Source: Ilyonectria destructans
Taxonomy: Eukaryota > Ascomycota > Sordariomycetes > Hypocreales > Nectriaceae
Length of the DNA stretch: 64,000 nucleotides
Reading direction: 5' to 3'
Assembly (NCBI GenBank): GCA_020740775.1
Contig: JAHEWK010000008.1
Coordinates: 3,100,001 to 3,164,000, forward strand
The notes beneath the pieces were generated by a model. That model worked only from the letters and a program-made list of their open reading frames with translations. It ran no database searches and was not told the DNA's origin. Positions 55,797 to 64,000 of this stretch are shown here, one piece after another. Position 1 is the stretch's first letter. Every line of letters begins with the position of its first letter. The position numbers and the translations under genes were made by a program.

Positions 55797-57446
55797 ATGC
55801 CATCACCATTGAAGACTGTTGACTCGGGGAAGGGGTCTGTCGTCGCTGTGGAAGCACCTGCCCTCTACCCAGCCGACCAGGACAACTTCGTCGGGACGAT
55901 TCATGATGCCCAAGTTGCAACCGCGAAGGAGCATTCAATGTCTCTTTGGAAGGCCATCAAACTCTATCCCAAGGCTATCGGATGGTCGATTCTTTTGTCT
56001 ACAGCCATTGTTATGGAAGGCTACGACGTCGTTCTCATGGGCTCGTTTTACGCCATGGAGCCTTTCAACAAGAAGTACGGAGAGCTGCAAGCCGATGGAA
56101 CCTATCAATTGACTGCTTCGTGGCAAGCCGGTCTGTCGAACGCCATGAACGTCGGTCAGATCATTGGATTGTTCATTACTGGCATTGTTTCCGAGCGTCT
56201 CGGGTACCGTAAGACAATGTTGGCGGCGCTCACCGCGGTCACCGGCTTCATTTTCGTCCTTTTCTTCGCCCCGAACCTTCCAACTCTTCTTGTTGGCGAG
56301 GTCTTAATGGGCATTCCCCTAGGCGTCTTCCAGATCTTGACTGTTACATACGCCTCTGAAGTCTGTCCCGTGGTATTGCGATGTTACCTGACAACATACG
56401 TCAACCTCTGTTGGGTCATGGGCCAACTTGTCGGATCTGGAGTCCTTCGCGGCCTCGTCACCAGATCAGATCAATGGGCATATCGCATTCCGTTTGCAGT
56501 CCAGTGGTTGTGGCCAATTCCTATCATCATCGGGGTCTTCTTGGCTCCGGAGAGCCCCTGGTGGCTTGTGCGCCAAGGACGCGAAGAGGACGCTGTGGCT
56601 GCCCTGAAACGGTTGACCAGCAAGTCGGACACTGATTTCAACGCCGATGAGACTGTGGCAATGATGGTCCATACCAATGAGCTTGAAAAAGAGCTTGAAG
56701 CAGGTACTACTTATTTCGACTGCTTCAAAGGCGTCGATCTTCGCCGTACTGAGATCGTCTGCTTAACATGGGCTGCCCAGAACCTCTGCGGTGCGGGTCT
56801 TATGGGGTACTCGACGTATTTTTATACCCAGGCCGGTTTGCCCGGAAAGAACGCCTTCAACATGTCACTTGGCCAATATGCCATCGGCTTCTCCGGCACG
56901 CTGTTCTCCTGGGTTCTTATGACACACTTTGGACGTCGGGCCCTTTATGTTGGAGGTCTGGCCATCTTGAATGTAGTCTTGCTGGCCATCGGCTTCGTTT
57001 CACTGGCCGGGAATCATAACACAGCCGCTTCATGGGCTACAGGCTCCCTCCTTTTGGTGTATACTTTCTTTTACGACTCAACAGTGGGACCCGTATGCTA
57101 TTCCCTCGTATCGGAGCTATCATCAACCCGTCTGCGCGCCAAAACCATCGTCCTTTCTCGCAATCTTTACAATATTTTCAGTATCGTCAACGGAGTCATC
57201 ATTCCCTATATGCTCAATCCCACCGCGTGGAATTGGCGGGGAAAGGCCGGTTTCTTTTGGGCATGCTTCTGCTTTTTGTGTGTTGTCTGGGCTTACTTCC
57301 GCCTTCCCGAGCCGAAGGGTCGAACCTATGGAGAGCTGGATGTTCTCTTCCAGCAAGGTGTTAGCGCCAGAAAGTTCAAGGAGACAGCTGTGGACCCATT
57401 CCATCATACCGATGACAAGAGGAAAATGGACAACGCTGGCTTGTAA
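55797..57446 (+). CDS. MFS alpha-glucoside (maltose-type) permease
   Basis: An intronless 549-residue protein from ATG 55797. A cytoplasmic N-terminus of about 60 residues precedes TM1 (AIGWSILLSTAIVMEGYDVV LMGSFY), a sequence typical of fungal maltose/alpha-glucoside:H+ symporters. Sugar-porter signatures are ERLGYRKT (loop 2-3), PLGVFQILTVTYASEVCPVV LRCYLTTYVNLCWVMGQL, the PESPWWLVRQGR motif after TM6, HFGRRALYVGG and VSELSSTRLRAKT, ending LPEPKGRTYGELDVLF. Twelve TMs are present and length matches the MAL-type family. It would bring maltose, isomaltose or isopanose into the cell for the neighbouring alpha-glucosidase. No frameshifts or stops: it is intact, unlike the transporter at 8.7-10.1 kb. 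Confidence 0.94.
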   Translation: MPSPLKTVDSGKGSVVAVEAPALYPADQDNFVGTIHDAQVATAKEHSMSLWKAIKLYPKAIGWSILLSTAIVMEGYDVVLMGSFYAMEPFNKKYGELQADGTYQLTASWQAGLSNAMNVGQIIGLFITGIVSERLGYRKTMLAALTAVTGFIFVLFFAPNLPTLLVGEVLMGIPLGVFQILTVTYASEVCPVVLRCYLTTYVNLCWVMGQLVGSGVLRGLVTRSDQWAYRIPFAVQWLWPIPIIIGVFLAPESPWWLVRQGREEDAVAALKRLTSKSDTDFNADETVAMMVHTNELEKELEAGTTYFDCFKGVDLRRTEIVCLTWAAQNLCGAGLMGYSTYFYTQAGLPGKNAFNMSLGQYAIGFSGTLFSWVLMTHFGRRALYVGGLAILNVVLLAIGFVSLAGNHNTAASWATGSLLLVYTFFYDSTVGPVCYSLVSELSSTRLRAKTIVLSRNLYNIFSIVNGVIIPYMLNPTAWNWRGKAGFFWACFCFLCVVWAYFRLPEPKGRTYGELDVLFQQGVSARKFKETAVDPFHHTDDKRKMDNAGL

Positions 57447-58680
57447 AAGAGCTGTCTAGGTAGAAGTGCAAGCGATGAGACCTGCGTCATAAAAGCGGCA
57501 AGTCCACACTTCTCACCTAGGGTTTCCAATATAGTCCATAGTGGGCGCTAGTTGAAATCAGTCAGGAGCGGGACGGTGGGCAAACGCGATTATGTAAGAC
57601 CATGCTGGCCGACTTCTCAGTTCAAGAGAAGGGTTCTCTCTTGGTGTACTCGGATCCCCCGGGTAAGTCCTATTGGCAGCTCGAGAGGTGTCTTAGCATA
57701 ACGGAAGCGATCGAAGAGATGGTTCGAAGGGGTACTGTGTCGATAGGTCTGGTCAAACAGTTCTAAGTTAAGTGTAGCTGTTGCATCTAGCAGATGGAAA
57801 TGATCATATGTGAGAGAAGCTTTTGATATTCTTCCTATCTAGTGAGGGTCTTTGGGTCGGTCTTATAGACGAAGAAAATGATGATGACCTCGGATGACCT
57901 CGGACAGCCGAGACTCTCCGGATGATTCGGGGTCTTTGGCTTTATCTAGCTATTGACCTAATATCCAAAGAGTGGTTTATACCCAAGCTAACTTGTGTGA
58001 CTGTAGTGAGTCTACTGTTCTGAATTAGAAGCCATATTTCCTTTCTGCTTGTGTTTGAGTCACTTATGCGGTAGTGCCACCTCCTATACCTTTTCTTATC
58101 ACATCCGAACTTATTGTATTGGCACCTTGAGTAATAATTAAACCGATAATAATGAAGAGCTTGGACGATCTGAAAGGCCTTTATTTATCTAAGAATGCGG
58201 CAACTTTATTGTCCTTAATACTGTCATCAATATACTTGGGCGTAGGCTGGAATATAAGGGTTTCTAAAGACTCAAACTCCCAGTAGTTATAAATCGACCA
58301 ACTGAATGTGACGCCCACAGACAACGTGACAATGAGACTATTAGCTGTATCAATAAGAACTATATATACCTATTATTATATCCAGTTTAACCTCTAATAA
58401 ATTATTAAGGATAATACACTATGGGTCTGTAACTGAATTAATAGAGAAATAACAGTAGAGAGAATAACAATAGAAGAAGAAGTAATCTAAGAGGGAGAGA
58501 GAGACTAAAGTCTAAATAAGAGCATAAGGCAGCTATTTCAGACCACCTTAAGAGCTGTTTTCGTATACCCATATCAGAGGCAAAGTAATTCCCAGTCCGC
58601 TGTGGCACAGACATAGTTGGCAGAGTTAGTGTAAGCAAATGTAGCGGTGCAACTGAAAGGCTCTGATTAAAAGCAGCGAG
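57447..58680. other. Intergenic stretch with repeat copy B
   Basis: About 1.2 kb. After the repeat at 57778-57956 the sequence becomes AT-rich toward 58440. No gene is recognised. Confidence 0.45.
57778..57956 (+). repeat. Dispersed repeat copy B
   Basis: About 179 bp matching 25928-26109 in inverse orientation. It runs from CTGTTGCATCTAG to AGCTATTGA with the same central GATGACCTCGGATGACCTCG core and GGTCTTTGGCTT. It lies about 330 bp downstream of the permease. Confidence 0.75.
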
Positions 58681-58695
58681 TAGTCATATATATGG

Positions 58696-59786
58696 GTGGG
58701 AAAAAAATCGTCTAGATTCGTCGCGTATTACAGGGAGAAGGGAACTTTGATCGCAGAAACATGCGGCAGCGTCCTCAAGGCCGACAACCCCATTGATTTC
58801 TCAGACGTCGATGACAACGGAAGCGGTAACTTCACCGTTGGCGACGACACCTACAAAGTTCATTCCAAAACCCACCACTCAGGTGGCCCTGAGTGCTCCA
58901 GAACATTCAACGAGAACTACGCCTGGCTTCAGTGTTCCGGCTTCGAATGGGAGTCAACCAGTGCCACGCAGGGCAATAGTTCGTACTGCTTTGAGAACTC
59001 TAGGTCTCACGCAGAGTTCCGGACCATCGAGGGCCGTGACAAGGGTGACGGCAAGAAGACTACTCGAGGCCTTGGTCTCGTGGAGCCACGTTCTGAAGAC
59101 AATAAAAGCCTAGACAAGAGACTGGGTGGAACTTGCGTGTCCGGCCAGACTACAAAACTGGTCGGTGACTGTATGTTTGATGTCCAAAATTGGCAAATAT
59201 TCAAACCCCTGACTCTTCTACTAGGCAACCCGCATCAGAACTACTATCTTGAGCAACTCTCTGTAAGTCTCAAGTCTCAGGCGACGAGCGTCATTTATAT
59301 ACAGGTCCAAAGATCTCGACTGACTCCAACTCCTATCAGGAAACTATCAACTGTGGTGCAGCAGATTCTTGCAGCGTGGGAGAAACTGAATCTGAGTCTG
59401 TTACTATTGGCTTCAGTGTATCGGCAACGCTCTGGGAGTGGCTTACTGGAGGGTTTGATGTGAGCTTATGGTGGACTACTGGCAACACTTACTCCTGTAC
59501 TGCTGATGCAGGAGAGACCGTGTGTATCTGGTATAATACTGCCCATACTGCTTGTGAGTTCCCTTCCTCTGTTCCTCATGTATCGTGTACTAACAAGACT
59601 TTACAAGACACCGTGCAAAACGCCCATGACGGCCCTTGTCTCAATAGTCCAGTAGGAGATAGTTTTGTCCTTTTCTCACCCAACGCAAACAACGATGGCG
59701 GCGGCTACTACTGTGTCGTTGGCACATGCCGCGCCCAGACCGATGGCTATTGGAACTACGACGGTCCTGCTGGTGGTCCCCCTTAA
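58696..59786 (+). CDS. Cysteine-containing secreted-type protein, first exon missing
   Basis: Exons 58696-59170, 59225-59262, 59313-59553 and 59608-59786 keep frame for about 310 residues. Donors are GTATGT, GTAAGT and GTGAGT. The N-terminal part has TLIAETCGSVLKADNPIDFS and GPECSRTFNENYAWLQCSGF. A possible Kex2 site (LDKR) precedes GGTCVSGQTTKLVGDCNPHQ N. The second domain has INCGAADSCSVGETES, WWTTGNTYSCTADAGETVCI WYNTAHTAYTVQ, LFSPNANNDGGGYYCVVGTC RAQ and ends GPAGGPP. This is a recognisable family of secreted ascomycete proteins of unknown function. No ATG or signal peptide opens the frame: it starts after TAG 58681 in AT-rich DNA, so the first exon is unidentified or lost. If lost, this is a 5'-truncated pseudogene. 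Confidence 0.6.
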
Positions 59787-59942
59787 GTTTGCGAAGTGTA
59801 GCTTGGGTTTGAATACAATGTTACCACTGGCAATATCATAGTCGATCCAATATATCGTGTGCGGCGATATCTCCCATTCTATCTTGTGAACGTACAACAA
59901 CTCCTATACTTGAATGTGGATACGCCGTGAGCCAATATCCAG

Positions 59943-60410
59943 TCTTTCTCCTTACGCATGTTTTGTGCCCTTCGCCTTTGGCAACCTGAAGACCCAATAG
60001 AGTGCCAGAGCTGCAACTACATTGAACCCGACGTAAACCCAAAGGAGGCCAAGGTTCCTCCACCGGTCATCGTAGCTGATATTGAACCGGGCCAGGAACT
60101 CATCTGTGTCCGCGACAGAGCAGTGCCTACGCAAAGCGATTGCGCTTAACTCCAAAGGACACCCCCAGCTGCTTTAATGTAAGGTTGGAGAAATTCACGG
60201 TAACTTATGCCTGCCGGTGGGGACATTGTGAGGATCTCCGTTGCGGCGCAGGTTACATCCGACTTAGCTATGGCCGTTGCCATTACTCCACGAACGAGAT
60301 ACGTCGCAGGTTAAACGCGGTACATAAAGTGACACAACGTAGGAATATCGGCGCGAGTAACAGTGACGCTGCGAAATGTTGGAATCGTGTAATACTGCAG
60401 TCAATATATA
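59943..60410 (-). pseudogene. PDR-type ABC transporter C-terminal relic
   Basis: The minus strand reads IPTLCHFMYRV-stop-PATYLVRGVMATAIA, then VTCAATEILTMSPPAGISYR EFLQPYIKAAGGVL, then a TAA and a one-base shift near 60135. It continues RHCSVADTDEFLARFNISYD DRWRNLGLLWVYVGFNVVAA LALYWVFRLPKAKG. These are the final extracellular loop, last membrane segment and C-terminus of fungal pleiotropic-drug-resistance transporters (PPxGQTC, CxxC...DTNxFL, YWLxRVPK). Nothing of the nucleotide-binding domains is in the window. Confidence 0.85.
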
Positions 60411-61885
60411 AGGAATTTGTGAACGGCCTCTACCATGCAGTACCCACCTACCGTACTAGGGGGGCCTCAAAAGCGGCACCCCCGTGTGACTCGTTCCTCA
60501 TACAAGGGGGTCGTTGAGTAGGAAAAAAGTCGTCGATTGGGAAAAAAATTCGAGTGACCTAGAATTAGTATGTGACGCCCACTAAAATTTAGGTACCTTG
60601 GTTTATAATGATAATTCCTTTTGATTCAAACTTTTACCCCTCATTTAACTACGCCAAATGCATACATCGACCACTTCTGCCAACTTACACCTCACAATGA
60701 TTCTGACACTGCTACTTTAATACATCACAACATTTTCAATTCAAGACCAATTCGAGATATATCTTCGCCATTTAATAGCCCTGATCCTGAAATATCTGCA
60801 GTTAAAACTTAAAAGATGGATCAATCCAGATAACGGGTTGCCTGCATTCTCGCGGTACAACTTAGAGACGGTTGAAATACGCACAACTGCAGCTGCAGAG
60901 TTGTACTATGAGTGATATTACCCGTTCAATCGCAGGGCTTTGGAAGAGGAAATGTTCTGTCTCGAGGAGACTATGAGGCAGTCATTTGGGCACTCATACT
61001 CCAGCTCAGGGAGCGATGCCTCAGCCGTCCCGCCTACCATCCTCAGCGATGCCAACCCTCCCCGACAACTCAGAGACCTGGGCCTCCACTGTGCCGGTTT
61101 CCGTCCCCTCCAACGTTTGGAGCCCAGCCTCCACCGCCAGCACAGACGAGTACGGCCCACAGGCCGACATCCCTACCCCGCACCCATGATGGAGGCAAGG
61201 AGCGTCCCCAATAAGATGGACTACGACGACGTCGACGACTCTAGTAGGCATTTCCCCAATTCACTCTCCCAATGGCTTGGTGTAGTTGCAGCGAAATTCT
61301 GAGACGCTAACCACAGTCCGCAGAGGCCGGTTACACTCTTCTACCGCACCAACATCCGCATGGTCAGGGCTCCGTCAGTGAACCATACCTGCCTCACGAA
61401 CCGTGGAATACGTATCAGCCCGTGTACTACCAACAGTCCACAGTCCATTGAGTAGGCAGCCGGACACTGCCTTCTGGGAGCTTCCCTGGCTGTCAGCGTG
61501 AGAGGTGGACAAGCGAGAGAGAGGGCATGAGTTTCAAGTTGTTGAGTTGATTGTAGGAGTAAGATATAGATACTACGCGAGAGGGGGCACGCCCTTACGT
61601 ACCCACACACAGAGACTGGAGCGTCTGTATCCATCACTTCCAACACTGGCTCACCCTCCCGCCAACCTGCGCCGCCGATCAATGGCTCAGCAGCTTCATC
61701 CAGGACTGCCGGCGCCTGGCAAGAACAAGGCCCCTTGACCCTTGTCATGAAGGAAATCTTTGACATCTTTGACAGCGGAGAAACGGCAAAATGGGGGAGG
61801 GGATGCAAATTGGGGTTCGACAACACCGACAAGAACCAACAACCCCACGTTTCCTATAGCAAATAGACTTGTACGGCACTTTATC
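60411..61885. other. Gene-poor stretch with a Pro-rich open region
   Basis: About 1.5 kb. At 60910-61450 overlapping plus-strand frames are rich in Pro, Ser, His and Gln. One reads MGTHTPAQGAMPQPSRLPSS and, further on, PHEPWNTYQPVYYQQS, which could be the disordered C-terminus of a decayed regulator. No single frame holds and no domain is identifiable. Confidence 0.35.
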
Positions 61886-62400
61886 TCAGAGATTCGGGTT
61901 CGGTTGGCACTCCCTGTCTCTTGAAGCGCCCCTCTTCCTTTTTGTATGAGACGATGTGAGATGTGATGGATGATGGCGGGGTTGGAATGGGTCTGCCCCT
62001 ACATGGAGGGTGTCATCTACTTCAGCAGTGGCAAAGGGGATGTTTGAGAAGGTCAGATCGAGTACGTGGCCAGCAGAGTGGGTAGGGTTCCCCGCCTCTC
62101 CGACGTATGCCAGTGAGTGTGTTGCTGCCCATCTCGCAATGTCGCAACCGGCGTTATGGCTGTGGCAGATATTTGGTTCCCATAGCATATGCCAGGCGTT
62201 GAAGTCGCCGCCAGTGACACAGTTGGGCGAGTTTTTAGGTTGAGTAGCAGCCTTCTTGTGTAGCTTGTTAGCTCATGCGGCGCTCGGTAGACATCGCCCA
62301 AGGGCGTCGTTGTGTCTAGGTGTCTTACTTTTTGTACGTATGTCGCCACACGAGGTAGTGTGCTGTAGTCCTCCCAGGTGGATGTACATAAACTGAGGGT
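61886..62400 (-). mobile_element. LINE (Tad-clade-like) endonuclease fragment, frameshifted
   Basis: The minus-strand frame has GGDFNAWHMLWEPNI, AGCDIARWAATHSLAYVGEA and AGHVLDLTFSNIPFATAEVD. These are the conserved GDFNAHHPLW and later blocks of the exonuclease-endonuclease-phosphatase domain found in non-LTR retrotransposon ORF2. The preceding segment (VATYVQKVRHLDTTTPLGDV YRAP) is in another frame, so at least one frameshift separates them. No reverse transcriptase is visible; the rest is probably lost in the AT-rich block to the right. Confidence 0.8.
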
Positions 62401-62479
62401 TAGTAGCTAGCTTCGCTGAGGGGTGGGCTATTTTGCAGGGTTTAAAGTGGGGCGGGAAAACGCTTGGCTGTGGGATGCG

Positions 62480-64000
62480 AACAGCGATTTAATTGGTTAG
62501 AAGGCCATAATTGTAGAGCACCCCACAGATAGGATTTATCCTACTGTAACTGGAATTATATTACAGTACGAACTTAATCCTATATTATTTTCCCACAATC
62601 TATTATCTATATATTATCACAATAAGTAACTCTAGTAATATATTCAAATAGAATACTAATAACTCCAGGGAAAATAGCCCTTCAGACTAGCTACAGAAGG
62701 AATAAGAATATACAGAAAGTAGTATATTTAATGAGGTATATCTACTACAATATATTATTAATATATTGCTAATTCTTTTTTCAGGAAACTCCAGAGTTTA
62801 AACCAGCTACCCTAAAATAACTAATTCTAGTCTTAGCAGCCCCTTTAAGATTAGGTTATAATACTATTTGAGATAATATTACTATAGTATCTTAAATATA
62901 TTATATACCTACTATTCCAATTTAGCCTAAATTATTAGAGACTGGCGTTAGATATATAGTATTTACTGAATTCTTACCTCAAGAGATAAAGGAGAAACTA
63001 TAGAAAATAGTAAGAATATCTATCTATAATAGATTAATAATAATTTATTAATATATTATAGTTCCAATACTTCCTTAAGTAAAGTTAACCTTTAAAATAG
63101 ACCTCTTTATACTTTCTTAAATCTACTCCTTATTTATACTATAAATATAAATATATAGAAGTAAAGATTTATAAGTATTTTAATTCTAGATTAAGAGATT
63201 AATATTACTCTGAGGTATCTAATAGCTATTAGAATCTTTAGAAATAGTATTAATAAGAACTAAATATAAGAAGTAATAAGAGAGATACTATTATATAAGT
63301 TATACTTAATCTATTAATAATATATTATTAATAAAGACTCTTTTAAATAGGCTTAAGTAATATAAATAGACTATAAGTATTACTGAAGCTGCAGAAAGTT
63401 AACTAGTGGATATACTGTTATATATCAGCTAATATACTTTAAAGATAAGACCTATATAAGTTCACTATTTAATCTATTTATAATCTATTAATAATATATT
63501 ATTAGTAAATTAACAGAGAATTTATCTTAAAAATCTACTATTAGTATTAGCAATATAATAATAACTATCAGTACAGTATAATACCTACTTAATTTAATAA
63601 CATTTTATTCTTAATTAAGAATATTATCTTAAGGCTTAAGACTGAGGTAACTCCACTAAGAGATACTTACTGTACAGTCAATCGAACTATACAGTAGAGA
63701 CTGATATATAGTATATAAATTAATAATCAATTAGCAATATATTATTAATCTATTATAGATATTTCTTATATTCCTTCTGGCTGTAGTAAGATAGTATAAG
63801 TATAATATAGAGTTATTTAGAAAGTCTTTATTTCTTATAATCCTACTGTTCTATACCTTCTTATTATATCTTATAGTATTTATAACTACCTACTGCTACT
63901 ACTATTAAAGGTTCCTCTTAATATTCTTATTAAGCTATATAAGATAATTACACAACGGAAATATACACCAGATTTATTAAGTATATAAGCTTAATCTATT
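62480..64000. repeat. Extremely AT-rich, RIP-like block to the right edge
   Basis: About 1.5 kb composed almost wholly of TATTA/TAATA/TATAT words, with stops every few codons in all frames and no gene. Composition changes sharply at about 62500. Recurrent short phrases such as CTATTAATAATATATTATTA (about 63309, 63485, 63722) suggest a heavily mutated transposon rather than simple satellite DNA. Confidence 0.7.

Noticed and set aside
61341..61832. 163-residue minus-strand frame
   Set aside because: Composition is that of the antisense of a Pro/Gln-rich stretch; no domain.

Overview
The window is nuclear DNA of a filamentous ascomycete (Pezizomycotina). Genes carry short GT-AG introns of about 45-90 bp. 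Products include Zn2Cys6 regulators, a HET-domain protein, fungal rhodopsin-like and DUF7703-type membrane proteins and a GH49 glucanase. GC-balanced genic islands alternate with very AT-rich blocks whose decay looks like repeat-induced point mutation (RIP). Aspergillus, Penicillium or Talaromyces relatives would fit, but the species cannot be fixed from the sequence.

Layout. 0-2 kb: 5' part of a conserved ascomycete gene running off the left edge. 2.5-4.7 kb: a Zn2Cys6 regulator. 6.2-7.5 kb: a 7-TM receptor. 8.7-12.3 kb: a divergent MFS sugar transporter and GH32 fructan hydrolase, both broken by stops and frameshifts. 12.7-18.1 kb: a membrane acyltransferase, a mucin-like single-pass protein and an amadoriase-like FAD oxidase. 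19.2-24.6 kb: a fungal rhodopsin-like protein, a small TA-flanked MITE candidate and a DUF7703-type protein. 25.3-29.9 kb: a P-loop sulfotransferase-like gene whose intron holds a dispersed repeat, a small acidic protein and a HET protein. 30-40 kb: a retroposon with target duplication, a P450 relic, a secreted tannase/feruloyl esterase, a small membrane protein and a truncated regulator. 40.8-46 kb: AT-rich transposon graveyard containing an apparently fresh solo LTR.

46.3-57.4 kb is the most coherent unit. It has a secreted GH49 isopullulanase/dextranase, an intracellular GH13 alpha-glucosidase, a Zn2Cys6 regulator and a divergently transcribed alpha-glucoside permease. All four read as intact. 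Together they make a cut-outside, import, finish-inside pathway for alpha-1,6-containing glucans (dextran, pullulan, isomalto-oligosaccharides), with its own candidate activator and CreA-type repressor sites upstream of the glucanase.

58.6-64 kb: a secreted-type protein gene lacking its first exon, a PDR-type ABC transporter relic, a LINE endonuclease relic and a 1.5 kb extremely AT-rich end.

The contrast between the decayed fructan locus and the intact alpha-glucan locus suggests a recent change of carbon-source repertoire. Splice sites were assigned by eye and by reading-frame continuity. Several 5' ends were moved to the first ATG where the longest open frame began with TTG or GTG.
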